Source: an uncultured Eubacteriales bacterium
GTDB lineage: Bacteria > Bacillota > Clostridia > Lachnospirales > Lachnospiraceae
Length of the DNA stretch: 61,205 nucleotides
Assembly (NCBI GenBank): GCA_900539455.1
Contig: UQCD01000014.1
Location: 1-61,205 of the forward strand
Direction: 5' to 3'
Shown: positions 42,949 to 53,000 of the stretch, one piece after another
How positions within the stretch are numbered: position 1 is the stretch's first letter
How the letters are laid out: every line of letters starts with the position of its first letter
Notes under the pieces: generated by a model
The model's database searches: none
Seen by the model: only the letters and a program-made list of their open reading frames with translations
Told to the model about the DNA's origin: nothing
Program-made: the position numbers and the translations under genes

Positions 42949-43861
42949 TTGCCACACCTCCTATAGTTTCCATAAAATACTCCTCAAGTCCTTTTCCTGC
43001 CACATTTAAATATAAGACAAGACACTGATTATCTAACATAGCCTGTGCAACAGCTCTTACATCATTTACATAATCATAAATCTTAATAATACTATCTCCT
43101 ATAATTTCATAATCTTTAGAGCCAAGTGTTTCAACAACTACCCTTTTGGCCTTTTCCATATCCTCTACTTCTAATACAACTGCTCTCTTACATTTAACAT
43201 CCAGCTCCTGTAATGAAAGCTTATCTACAATAATACCTCTGTTGATAATTATATAATCAGTAGCTAACTGATATAATTCTGAAAGAATATGGCTGGAAAT
43301 AAGTATTGTCATTTTCTTTTCTTTATTAAGTTTTAATAATAAATTTCTAATTTCAACAATTCCCATTGGGTCAAGACCATTAATAGGCTCGTCCAATATA
43401 AGAAGCTCTGGAGCATTAACCAGTGCCATTGCAATAGCAAGTCTTTGGCGCATTCCTAAGGAAAAATCCTTAACCTTTCTGTCACCCCAGTCATCTAAGC
43501 CAACTAAATCAAGCAGCTCCTCAACAAGCTGGTCATTATTTATATTATACAAAATCTTTTGTATTTCTAAATTCTGTCTGGCTGTCAGCTTTGTATAAAG
43601 TGAAGGTGACTCTACGATTGTACCAATTCTGCTTCTCCCTTCTGACAGTCCCTCCTTATCACTTTTTCCAAATAATTCTATTTTTCCTTCAGTGGGTATA
43701 GACACCCCGGCTAACATTCTGATAATTGTGGTTTTACCTGCACCATTTTGACCAATAAAGCCATATATTTTTCCCTTTTCAAGCTCAAATGATGTATTGC
43801 TTACGGCAGTAAAGTTTTTAAATTTTTTAGTAAGCCCATCAACCTTTAACACACTTTCCAT
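42941..43861 (-). CDS. ABC transporter ATP-binding protein
   Basis: 306 residues. It has Walker A GQNGAGKTT near residue 38, signature FSLGMRQRLAIAMAL near 135, Walker B LLILDEPINGLD near 157, and the switch His in SSHILSE. A C-terminal 90-residue extension (KRAVVLEVEDMEKAKRVV) matches the BcrA/NatA-type ATPases of ABC-2 exporters. It works with the permease encoded next. Confidence 0.94.
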   Translation of the reverse strand: MESVLKVDGLTKKFKNFTAVSNTSFELEKGKIYGFIGQNGAGKTTIIRMLAGVSIPTEGKIELFGKSDKEGLSEGRSRIGTIVESPSLYTKLTARQNLEIQKILYNINNDQLVEELLDLVGLDDWGDRKVKDFSLGMRQRLAIAMALVNAPELLILDEPINGLDPMGIVEIRNLLLKLNKEKKMTILISSHILSELYQLATDYIIINRGIIVDKLSLQELDVKCKRAVVLEVEDMEKAKRVVVETLGSKDYEIIGDSIIKIYDYVNDVRAVAQAMLDNQCLVLYLNVAGKGLEEYFMETIGGVANV

Positions 43862-43869
43862 AATTCCTC

Positions 43870-44895
43870 CTATTTTGATGTTATATGACCAATATTTTTA
43901 ATAAGGACTGATATAGTTCCGTCCTCATTTGTAAGAAATTCAATATTATCTGTACTGTTATACTGCTCCATAGGTATCTTTATTTCTATGCCAGTATCAG
44001 TAGTAAGATGCTGCTTTTGAAATTTTCTGGTAGTAGCATCATTTTGAGGTTTGATTTCTTCTTCATCTTTTATTTTGTACTTTTCAACCTTTTCCTTGAA
44101 TTTTTCCTTAAGCTCAGGCTTTTCCTCAAAAACCTTGTCAGCAACTTCATTTATTACTATAGAGCCTTGACTTTCAAGCTCCTCATGAATAATGCTTTTC
44201 GCCTTCATCTTCTCTTCAAACTGCTCGTGGTCCTCAAAATATTCCTTTTGTACAGTTTCTATGGCCTTTTCTACAATATTTAACTTTGCCTTAGGAGATA
44301 AATTTGAAGTACAATTAAGGTATAGCTTTGAAAAATAATTTTCCTTTGCACCATTAATAGTATATTTTCTCTCTATTAATTTGATTTTGTAATCTGTAAG
44401 ATTAATTATAGCTGCCTCTGTTAATTTAGAGCCTTCACTTGGAAGGGTTGCTCTATATTTTGACACACTATTAGTGTTAGAGCCTTCCTCTGATATAGTA
44501 GTGTGCATATATGTAGCACGATAGTTCATTTTCAAAAGAGCTAACTGCATAATTCCATTTGTCTCAAAGCAGACCACCAATAAATCTGCAGCTGGAATTT
44601 CAATATTGGAATTCATAATGCTATATAATCTTGTAGATATTTCTTTACTAAAGGTTACAAAATCCATTTTACCCTCATTTGTATCGCTAATAAGCCTGTA
44701 TACTTCTGATTCTTCTTTTATAAACTCACAGTTTTTCTTATCATCACTAACCAGCACCTTGTATATATGCTCCTTTAAAAAGTCTGCAAAATCAGAGCCG
44801 TAGGATAATTCCCTATCCGATAAAACAGGCATACCAACTGATGAGTCCAAAATATGAACAATGGCATTTCTTATGATAATATCGCCCTTTGTCAT
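43870..44895 (-). CDS. Nucleoid-associated protein, 37 kDa (NdpA/YejK) family
   Basis: 341 residues from the ATG at 44895, with AAGGAG six bases upstream. A longer reading that adds a Gln/Lys-rich 47 residues runs through the preceding gene in another frame and is rejected. The start IIIRNAIVHILDSSVGMPVLSDREL, FETNGIMQLALLKMNYRA and KAIIEELESQGS-like Lys-rich parts fit the NA37 family. It binds DNA or nucleoid in characterised members. It is 9 bases from the ABC ATPase gene, in the same operon. Confidence 0.82.
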   Translation of the reverse strand: MTKGDIIIRNAIVHILDSSVGMPVLSDRELSYGSDFADFLKEHIYKVLVSDDKKNCEFIKEESEVYRLISDTNEGKMDFVTFSKEISTRLYSIMNSNIEIPAADLLVVCFETNGIMQLALLKMNYRATYMHTTISEEGSNTNSVSKYRATLPSEGSKLTEAAIINLTDYKIKLIERKYTINGAKENYFSKLYLNCTSNLSPKAKLNIVEKAIETVQKEYFEDHEQFEEKMKAKSIIHEELESQGSIVINEVADKVFEEKPELKEKFKEKVEKYKIKDEEEIKPQNDATTRKFQKQHLTTDTGIEIKIPMEQYNSTDNIEFLTNEDGTISVLIKNIGHITSK

Positions 44896-44905
44896 TTTTT
44901 TCTCC

Positions 44906-45286
44906 TTACTGAGCTGTTGTTTCGCTTGAGGCTGTTGTTTCACTTGAGGCTGTAGTTTCTCCTGCTGTAGTTGTAGCTGTATCTGCCTTTGTAGTTTCAC
45001 CCTCTTTTGTAGTTTCGCCTTCCTTTGTGGTTTCACCTGAGGTTGTTGTATTTTTATTTACTTTATTTATGTAATCTATAAGGCTTTGCATCTCCTCTGA
45101 GGATAGCGTTACATTTTGTTTCTTTTGGTTTGACATAGCAAAACTAACTACAAGTATTACAATAATAGCAACTCCGCCAAAAGCTGCTGCAAGCTTCTTT
45201 AAAACTTTATTTCTTTTTTCTTTCTTAATATTCTTTTTTCTATTAGCCTTTTCTTTCTTGTATAAATCTACCTTTTCCTGACTCAC
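44906..45286 (-). CDS. Single-pass membrane protein with Thr-rich repeat tail
   Basis: 126 residues. A strongly basic cytoplasmic N-terminus (to about 31), a membrane helix (about 32-51), a short soluble region, then a 47-residue tail made of ETTKEG, ETTKAD and ETTASS units, probably disordered and outside the cell. No known domain is present. It sits 10 bases upstream of the nucleoid-protein gene and 12 bases after argS. The function is unknown. Compare the Asp-rich single-pass protein at 17542. Confidence 0.75.
   Translation of the reverse strand: MSQEKVDLYKKEKANRKKNIKKEKRNKVLKKLAAAFGGVAIIVILVVSFAMSNQKKQNVTLSSEEMQSLIDYINKVNKNTTTSGETTKEGETTKEGETTKADTATTTAGETTASSETTASSETTAQ
44909..45049 (-). 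repeat. In-frame tandem repeats encoding ETTxxx units
   Basis: About seven degenerate 18-base units within the coding sequence of the Thr-rich protein. The last copies are near identical at DNA level (GTTTCACTTGAGGCT type), so copy number could vary between strains. Confidence 0.7.
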
Positions 45287-45298
45287 TTTGCTTTCCTC

Positions 45299-47062
45299 CT
45301 ACATTCTGTCTGGTGCTTTTATTCCAAGTATATCTATTGACAGTTCTAATGCTTTCTTTGTAGCAACAAGTAATGCTACAAAGCCCTCCTGCTTTCTTGC
45401 ATCCTCTTGTGACATAATCTTATTTTCGTGATAGAAGCTATTAAAGGCATTTGCCAAATCATAGATATAAGCACAAATCTTATGTGGTGCTAACTCCTCA
45501 TAAGCATTGTCAATCATTGCATTAAATTTTGAAATTTCTAACATTAACTGTTTTTCTGTTGGAGCTAATGTTTTGTTAAGCTTAAGCCCTTCAATAGTAT
45601 TGTGGGCTTCCATATATTTTCTAAGAATTGATTTAATTCTGACTATTGTATATAAAATATAAGGACCTGTGTTTCCTTCAAAAGAAGTAAATCTGTCCAA
45701 GTCAAATACATAATCCTTTGATGCCTGATTAGATAAATCACCGTATTTTAATGCTGAAAGTCCTACTATCTTTGATGTTTCTAAAGCTTCCTGCTCATCA
45801 ATTTCCCTGTTTTCCATCATTTTATTGAAAACAGCCTTATTTATATCACTTATAAGTGTTTCAAGCCTCATTACTCCGCCATCTCTTGTTTTAAATGGCT
45901 TACCGTCCTTACCGTTCATTGTACCAAAGCCTAAGAACTTAAAGGTAATGTTATCATCAACCAGCTTTGTCTTTTTTGCTGTTCTAAACACCTGAGTAAA
46001 GTGCATTTCCTGTCTTTTATCTACAACATATATTATTTCGTCAGGGTTATAATCTCTTTTTCTTTGTATAATTGTAGCCAAATCAGAGGTAGCATAAAGT
46101 GAAGCTCCATCTGACTTTTTAATAATACATGGAGGAATTTCCTTCTGGTCTGTATCCTCCATAACATCTACAACCATTGCTCCCTGACTCTCGTGTGCAT
46201 AGCCTTTGTTTATCATATCCTCTACCATAGGGCCGATAAACTCCTCTGCATCACTTTCACCCTTCCATAAGTCGAACTCTACATTAAGGTTTCCATAGTT
46301 TTTCTTTAAATCAGCAATAGAAACGCTAAGTATATGCTTCCAGATAGCTCTATAAGCTCTTTTTCCTTTTTGTAATTCTAATGTAGCAGTTTGTGCCTTT
46401 TCTTTAAAATCATCATCTACCTTTGATTTCGCACTTGCCTTTGGATATATTTGTTCTAATTCTGAAATTGTAAAAGGTGGTGTATCCGGATATTCTCCCT
46501 CATAGCTGTCATCAAAATATACCAAATCCGGCTGCTCACATCTAAGCTGTTCAATAATAAGTCCCATCTGAAGACCCCAGTCCCCAAGATGTACATCACC
46601 AATAACTGTATCACCCTTAAATCTTTTAAGTTTTTTTATAGTTTCACCTATAATAGCTGAACGCAAATGTCCAACATGAAGTGGCTTTGCTACATTTGCT
46701 CCGCCGTAATCTATAACTGCCATTTTACCAGTTTTTACTTCTACACCCATTTTTTCATCAGCAGCCATTTTTTCAATATAGTCTGACAAATACTCATCAC
46801 TTATTTTTATATTAATAAATCCTGGATTTACTACTTCAACCTTTTCAAAGGCTGTTTCATTTTCTAACTCCTTTGCAACTGCACCTGCTATTACAAATGG
46901 AGCACATTTATACTGTTTTGCACCAGCCATAGCACCATTACATTGATACTCACATAAATCAGGTCTATTAGAAATAGTAACTTTTCCTAAATTTTTGTCA
47001 TAACCTGCTTTTTCAAAAGCTGCTCCAAGCTTTTCTGATAAAATGTCTAAAATGTTTTGCAT
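45299..47062 (-). CDS. argS: Arginyl-tRNA synthetase
   Basis: 587 residues, class I. The N-terminal Arg-S domain is followed by DYGGANVAKPLHVGHLRS near residue 120, the HIGH motif of ArgRS. The anticodon-binding domain is at the C-terminus and ends GIKAPDRM, the usual ArgRS ending. The second signature has no full KMSKS (MNGKDGKPFKTRDGG), normal for many ArgRS. It is preceded by the UDP-sugar pyrophosphorylase gene and followed 12 bases later by the Thr-rich protein gene. Confidence 0.97.
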   Translation of the reverse strand: MQNILDILSEKLGAAFEKAGYDKNLGKVTISNRPDLCEYQCNGAMAGAKQYKCAPFVIAGAVAKELENETAFEKVEVVNPGFINIKISDEYLSDYIEKMAADEKMGVEVKTGKMAVIDYGGANVAKPLHVGHLRSAIIGETIKKLKRFKGDTVIGDVHLGDWGLQMGLIIEQLRCEQPDLVYFDDSYEGEYPDTPPFTISELEQIYPKASAKSKVDDDFKEKAQTATLELQKGKRAYRAIWKHILSVSIADLKKNYGNLNVEFDLWKGESDAEEFIGPMVEDMINKGYAHESQGAMVVDVMEDTDQKEIPPCIIKKSDGASLYATSDLATIIQRKRDYNPDEIIYVVDKRQEMHFTQVFRTAKKTKLVDDNITFKFLGFGTMNGKDGKPFKTRDGGVMRLETLISDINKAVFNKMMENREIDEQEALETSKIVGLSALKYGDLSNQASKDYVFDLDRFTSFEGNTGPYILYTIVRIKSILRKYMEAHNTIEGLKLNKTLAPTEKQLMLEISKFNAMIDNAYEELAPHKICAYIYDLANAFNSFYHENKIMSQEDARKQEGFVALLVATKKALELSIDILGIKAPDRM

Positions 47063-47084
47063 AAACTTACCATCCTAAATTGTA

Positions 47085-48311
47085 TTATAATTCTATTCCG
47101 TTTTCCTTTAAAAGCTGCCTTGCTGTGTCTACAGAATCTACACCTGTTTTGTTTTTAATAGGTGCAAACTCCTTATTTCTCACCACCTCAAATGGCAGAC
47201 AGGTATCCATAAGATGAATCATATCTAAAATAAGTGTTTCATATTTATAACCATTCGGCTCCTCTGGTGATACCTCATTACCATTTTCATCTATATATTT
47301 AATTTTCTTTTCTACAATATGTAAAGGCATCTGCTTCTTTGCAATATTCATAAGTTCAGAAACATTTAAAAGATAATTTAATATAACTCCATAATTGTAT
47401 GCCGGCTCTCCCTGTTCATTTACAGCGTCTAACATTTTCTCTGTAAGCTCGTAATATTCTACTATTGATGGCTTTCCGTCCTCCAGACACATAACTCCTA
47501 CCTTTTCATCTCTGAAAGCCTTTCTTACAACCTTTGAACCAACCTTTGAATTAGTTGCAATAGTTGCTCCCACAAAGACAGGGTCAGCAATTCTCTGTAA
47601 AACATTATCTACAGAAAATACATTTAACCACTCTATATTATTTTTATTGATAATATCAATCACATGGCTTCTAAGAATTGAGGAAAACCAACCACCATTT
47701 CCATTTGGAGAAGTAGCTATTTTGTATTTTTCCTCCATAAATACTTTTCCGTTGTAATCTGTAGCTGGTGCCATTTCCTGCTTAAAGAAAGAAATGTACT
47801 CCCTGTCATATCCAAAATAATTCATCTTTTCAAAGAATTCTATGGTAATATCATTATTTTTCTCGCTTGTCATTACAAAAAGATGAATGTAAACGCCTGA
47901 TTTATTGACTATATCCATTAAATTTTCAACTATTCTTTGAAATATATACACATCTTTATTTATCCCGATGTTGTACATTCCCTTTGGATTGTCAGAGCCA
48001 AGTCTTGTACCCATTCCACCTGCAAGCAAAACAGCACCTACCTGTCCCTTTTTAATGGCATCCATACCAATTTTATAAAATTCGTCCCTGCATTTTTCAA
48101 TTTCATCTAACTGCATTGCCGACAAAGGTGTAATCACACCCTTTGTAGCTATCTTTGTTTCTCTGCGACTTGCTTCAATAATATCAAAGTCAGTTTCCTC
48201 TATCTGCTCTAAAAGCTCTTTTTTTTGCAATTCTGAAAGTTCATTATAAAACTTTAAAATGTGCTGCTGCCCATATTTTTCAAGTTTGCTTAATGCCGAA
48301 TTGTAATCCAT
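47085..48311 (-). CDS. UDP-sugar pyrophosphorylase, UDPGP type 1 / UAP1-like
   Basis: 408 residues. VGAVLLAGGMGTRLGSDNPKGMYNIG near residue 95 is the nucleotide-binding loop of the eukaryote-like UDP-glucose / UDP-N-acetylhexosamine pyrophosphorylase family, distinct from the bacterial GalU type. NGNGGWFSS and the SVDNVLQRIADPVFVG segment follow. It should make UDP-GlcNAc, UDP-Glc or UDP-Gal from sugar phosphate and UTP. In an operon with glf it could supply the UDP-galactose that Glf converts. Confidence 0.88.
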   Translation of the reverse strand: MDYNSALSKLEKYGQQHILKFYNELSELQKKELLEQIEETDFDIIEASRRETKIATKGVITPLSAMQLDEIEKCRDEFYKIGMDAIKKGQVGAVLLAGGMGTRLGSDNPKGMYNIGINKDVYIFQRIVENLMDIVNKSGVYIHLFVMTSEKNNDITIEFFEKMNYFGYDREYISFFKQEMAPATDYNGKVFMEEKYKIATSPNGNGGWFSSILRSHVIDIINKNNIEWLNVFSVDNVLQRIADPVFVGATIATNSKVGSKVVRKAFRDEKVGVMCLEDGKPSIVEYYELTEKMLDAVNEQGEPAYNYGVILNYLLNVSELMNIAKKQMPLHIVEKKIKYIDENGNEVSPEEPNGYKYETLILDMIHLMDTCLPFEVVRNKEFAPIKNKTGVDSVDTARQLLKENGIEL

Positions 48312-48321
48312 TCCATTCTCC

Positions 48322-49701
48322 TTACATATTCTTCAAGAATATTTCATATCCTTTTTTTGTTTCAAAAATATCTGCCTTGCTGGTAATTTCCCATGGAGCG
48401 TGCATATTAAGCACTGCAACTCCACAATCAATTACCTCCATACCATATAATGATAAAATATAGGCTATTGTTCCACCACCACCAACATCTACCTTTCCAA
48501 GCTCTGCAAGCTGGTAGCATACATCTGCCTCGTCCATGATTTTTCTGATTTTTGCAATGTACTCTGCATTTGCATCATTTGAGCCGGATTTTCCTCTTGA
48601 GCCTGTAAATTTACTAAATACCATACCTCTTCCAAAATATGAAGCATTTTTCTTTTCAAAGGCACTTGCATATAAAGGGTCATATGCTGCATTTACATCA
48701 GAGGACAACATTGTAGAATTTTTAAGGCACCTTCTTACCTTAAGCTCATTGTAACCACCTAATCTGTCTATAATTTCACATACTGTATTTTCAAAAAACT
48801 TTGAACGCATACCTGTAGCACCTACGCTGCCTATTTCCTCTTTATCTACTAATAAACAGCAGGCAGTCCTCTTTACATCTGTTACATCAAGCATAGCTTT
48901 AAGTGATGTATATGCACAAACTCTGTCATCCTGTCCATATGCCATAATCATACTTGAGTCAAGTCCTGCATTTTTTGCTTTACCTGCTGGCACTACCTCT
49001 AGCTCAGCGGACATAAAGTCTTCCTCGTCCATCTGGTATTTTTCTTTGAGAAGTCCTAAAATATTTGCCTTTACAGCATCCTTTTCTTTATCCTTAAGTG
49101 GCTTAGAGCCAAATAAAATATCCAGATTTTCACCTTCAATAACCTTTGAAGCCTTTTTTTCAAGCTGTTCACCAGCTAAATGTATAAGCAAATCACTTAC
49201 GCAAAATACAGGATCATTCTCATCATCACCTATAGAAACATTAACAACTGTTCCGTCTTTTTTTGCAATAACACCATGAATTGCAAGTGGTAATGCTACC
49301 CACTGATATTTCTTTACACCACCATAATAGTGTGTATCCAAATATGCAAAGTCGGTATCCTCATAAAGTGGATTTTGCTTTACATCAAGTCTTGGAGAGT
49401 CAATATGTGCTCCTAAAATGTTCATACCGTTTTCAATATCATCAGTTCCAATATTGAAAAGTGCTACTGTCTTATCCATCATAACAGCATAAACCTTATC
49501 TCCTGCCTTAAGGCTCTCTTTATTCTTTATAATTTCATCTAAATCTCTGTACCCGGCTGCCTTAGACATACTAACAGATAGCTTGGCACACTCTCTTTCT
49601 GTCTTTCCATTATCTAAAAAGTTTCTATATTCCTCGCACAGTTCTTCCAACTGGTTGAGCTGTGTTATATCATACTTTTTCCATGAATTTTGTCTTTCCA
49701 T
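48322..49701 (-). CDS. M18-family aminopeptidase
   Basis: 459 residues from the ATG at 49701 with AAAGGAG eight bases before; a longer frame has no ribosome site. It shows metal and catalytic motifs of M18: GAHIDSPRLDVK near 80, DKEEIGSVGATG near 265, SSDVNAAYDP near 305, and HAPWEITSKAD near 430. It is a dinuclear-zinc exopeptidase cutting N-terminal residues, often acidic or hydrophobic, in the cytoplasm. It is the first gene of the ten-gene run, with a TATAAT box at 49732-49737. Confidence 0.92.
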   Translation of the reverse strand: MERQNSWKKYDITQLNQLEELCEEYRNFLDNGKTERECAKLSVSMSKAAGYRDLDEIIKNKESLKAGDKVYAVMMDKTVALFNIGTDDIENGMNILGAHIDSPRLDVKQNPLYEDTDFAYLDTHYYGGVKKYQWVALPLAIHGVIAKKDGTVVNVSIGDDENDPVFCVSDLLIHLAGEQLEKKASKVIEGENLDILFGSKPLKDKEKDAVKANILGLLKEKYQMDEEDFMSAELEVVPAGKAKNAGLDSSMIMAYGQDDRVCAYTSLKAMLDVTDVKRTACCLLVDKEEIGSVGATGMRSKFFENTVCEIIDRLGGYNELKVRRCLKNSTMLSSDVNAAYDPLYASAFEKKNASYFGRGMVFSKFTGSRGKSGSNDANAEYIAKIRKIMDEADVCYQLAELGKVDVGGGGTIAYILSLYGMEVIDCGVAVLNMHAPWEITSKADIFETKKGYEIFLKNM

Positions 49702-49731
49702 TACAAAATCTCCTTTTTGCATACTATTTTT

Positions 49732-49737
49732 ATTATA
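49732..49737 (-). promoter_or_regulatory. -10 box for the M18 aminopeptidase operon
   Basis: TATAAT on the minus strand, 31 bases ahead of the start; the -35 is weak. No other promoter is evident down to the GT2 gene at 39140, so the run may depend on it. Confidence 0.5.
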
Positions 49738-49891
49738 CCACATATATATTAAATGTTCCATAAAAACATAAATTTCAGTTCTATTCAGCTTGTGGGTTTG
49801 AAAATGTCTATTTTTAAAATGCAATCAGCTAATGCAGTAAGTACAATTTTATCCCCTGCTTTTGACAGTGTTTTTATCTAGCAAAAAATAA

Positions 49892-50000
49892 ACTCACAAA
49901 AAATTTAGTATTGTGGGATGTATTGAAAGCTTTCGTATTTTACTTAATGTGTATCAGAAAGCTTAAACCAACATTCCACAATACAAATTCTTTTGTGAGT
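49892..50000. repeat. 109-base inverted repeat between carB and the M18 gene
   Basis: Arms 49892-49934 and 49957-50000 pair over most of their length: ACTCACAAAA with TTTTGTGAGT at the ends, then GTATTGTGG with CCACAATAC, and AAGCTTTC with GAAAGCTT, with internal mismatches and a 22-base loop. It begins 27 bases past the carB stop. It could be a non-coding hairpin RNA, an unusual terminator, or a MITE-like relic. No clear target duplication was found. Bases 49741-49891 next to it hold nothing else. Confidence 0.75.
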
Positions 50001-50026
50001 GTAGTTTTATCATTCAAAAATTTAAT

Positions 50027-53000
50027 TTAATTTGAAGATACAAGTCCCTTACATTTTACAGTTGCAATATCAATCATTGTTAAATCTGAAATGCTGCTAT
50101 TCTCCAAAGAATCTAACAACGCATTTACAGTATCAAGTGATGTAAAGCAATTAACGCCTGTTTCGATAGCAATTCTTCTGATTAAGAAGCCATCTCTTGT
50201 TTTATCTCTACCCTGTGTAGGTGTATCTACAACTATATCAATCTTATGCTCAAGCAATAAATCAATAACCGTAGGAGCTTCCTGCGAAAGCTTATTAACC
50301 TTTATTGCATGAACACCATTGTCATTAAGCACCTTTGCTGTACTTCTTGTTGCATATACCTCATAGCCTAGTTTTTCAAATCTTCTGCCGATTTCAATAG
50401 CATCCTTCTTATCTGCATCATTTACAGTAATAATCATCTTCTTATGTCTTGGAAGATTTACACCAGCTCCTAAGAAGGCTTTGTATAAGGCTTCTTCAAA
50501 GGTCTTAGCAATACCTAAGCATTCACCTGTAGACTTCATTTCTGGTCCAAGGCTTATTTCAGCACCACGCAGCTTCTCAAAGGAGAATACCGGCATCTTT
50601 ATAGCAATATAATCTGCATTTGGCTGAAGTCCCGGCTTGTAACCCATATCTGTAATCTTTTCGCCGATAATAGCTCTGGTTGCAAGCTTAACAATAGGAA
50701 TACCTGTAACCTTGCTGATATAAGGAACTGTACGGCTGCTACGAGGATTAACTTCAATAACATATACCTGATTTTGATATACAATAAACTGAATATTAAT
50801 CATACCCTTTACATGAAGGGCAGTTGCAAGTCGCTTAGTATATTCTTCAATAGTATCAATAATTTCCTGTGAAAGTGACTGAGCTGGATATACAGAAATA
50901 CTATCTCCTGAATGTACGCCTGCTCTTTCAATATGCTCCATAATACCAGGAATAAGAATATTTTCGCCATCACAAATTGCGTCTACTTCTATTTCCTTGC
51001 CCATAAGATACTTATCTACAAGAATTGGGTGATCCTGTGCTATTCTGTTGATAATTTCCATAAATTCTTCTATTTCATCATCATTTGTAGCAATCTGCAT
51101 ACCCTGACCACCAAGAACATAGGAAGGTCTTACTAATACTGGATAACCAAGTCTGTTAGCAACCTTTTTAGCCTCCTCGGCTGTAAATACAGTACCACCA
51201 GCAGCTCTAGGAATCTGACACTTTTCAAGGATTTCATCAAATAATTCTCTGTCCTCGGCAGCATCTACATCCTCTGCCTTTGTTCCAAGAATTGGAACAC
51301 CCATCTTTATAAGTGCTTCTGTAAGCTTGATTGCTGTCTGTCCACCAAACTGTACAACTGCTCCGTCTGGTTTTTCAATATCTACAATATTTTCAACATC
51401 CTCTGGTGTAAGTGGTTCAAAATAAAGCTTGTCAGCAATATCGAAGTCAGTACTTACAGTTTCAGGATTGTTATTTACAATAATTGTTTCATAGCCTGCT
51501 GCCTTAAATGCCCAGGTGCTATGAACTGAACAGAAGTCAAACTCAATACCCTGTCCGATTCTAATAGGACCAGAGCCAAGTACAAGCACCTTCTTTTCAG
51601 GTCTTGTTTCTACTGCTTCATTTTCAACACCATATGCTGAATAATAGTAAGGTGTTGAAGCCTCAAATTCAGCAGCACAGGTGTCTACCATTTTGAAGCC
51701 AGCCTTAATATTGTATTCTTTTCTAAGGCTCTTAAGCTCATCCATAGACTTTCCAGTAAGCTTTGAAATTACTGTATCAGGAAACTCAATTCTCTTAGCC
51801 TCTGATAATAATTCTTTTGTAAGAGGCTGTGTCTTAAGTGCATTTTCCATTTCAACAATAATTGCAAGCTTGTCAATAAACCATTTGTCAATTTTTGTAA
51901 GATCATGGATAAGGTCATAGCTCATATTTCTTCTAAGAGCCTCAGCAATTACCCATATTCTTCTATCATCAACTACCTGAAGCTGTTCAACCAGCTCATC
52001 ATCCGTAAGTGCTGTAAAATCATAATCTAATAAACTTTCGACATGCTGCTCAAGAGAACGGATTGCTTTCATCAAAGCACCTTCAAAGTTATGGCAGATA
52101 CTCATAACCTCACCCGTTGCCTTCATCTGGGTTGTAAGTGTTCTCTTAGCTGTTAAGAACTTATCAAAAGGAAGTCTAGGTATTTTAACTACACAATAAT
52201 CAAGTGTAGGCTCGAAGCTTGCGTAAGTTTTTCCTGTAATGGCATTTTTAATTTCATCTAGGGTGTAGCCGATTGCAATTTTAGCTGCAACCTTAGCTAT
52301 AGGATAACCTGTTGCCTTTGAAGCAAGTGCTGACGAACGGCTGACACGAGGGTTTACCTCAATAACACAATATTCAAAGGTTGTTGGATGAAGTGCATAC
52401 TGAACATTACAGCCACCTGTAATATTAAGCTCGCTAATAATATTTAAAGCACTTGTTCTTAACATCTGGTATTCTTTATCACCAAGTGTCTGTGATGGAG
52501 CTACAACAATACTGTCACCGGTATGTACACCAACCGGGTCAATATTTTCCATATTACATACAGTAATACAGTTTCCAGCACCATCACGCATTACTTCGTA
52601 TTCGATTTCCTTCCAGCCGGCAATACATCTTTCAACTAAAACCTGACCTACACGGCTAAGTCTTAATCCGTTTTCAAGAATGTCTGTAAGCTCTTGAAGA
52701 TTGTGGGCAATACCACCACCACTACCACCTAAGGTATAAGCAGGTCTTAAAACTACCGGATAGCCGATTTTATTTGTAAACTCAATACCATCCTCTACAT
52801 TTTCTACTACTAAGGATGGAGCTACCGGCTCATGAATTTTTTCCATAGTATTTTTGAATTCAAGACGATCCTCTGCCTTCTTAATTGTTTCTGCTGTAGT
52901 ACCAATAAGTCTTACACCATTTTCCTTTAAGAAGCCTGACTCTGCCAATTCCATACCAAGATTAAGTCCAGCCTGTCCACCAAGTGTTGGAAGGACACTG

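Noticed and set aside
44896..45036. A Gln/Lys-rich 47-residue N-terminal extension of the nucleoid-associated protein
   Set aside because: It is the shifted-frame reading of the ETT repeats of the upstream gene; the ATG at 44895 has AAGGAG at the right distance and begins the family's conserved sequence.
44909..45049. Repeated units that could suggest a CRISPR or satellite array
   Set aside because: The units are in frame within a coding sequence, have no unique spacers, and encode a Thr-rich tail.
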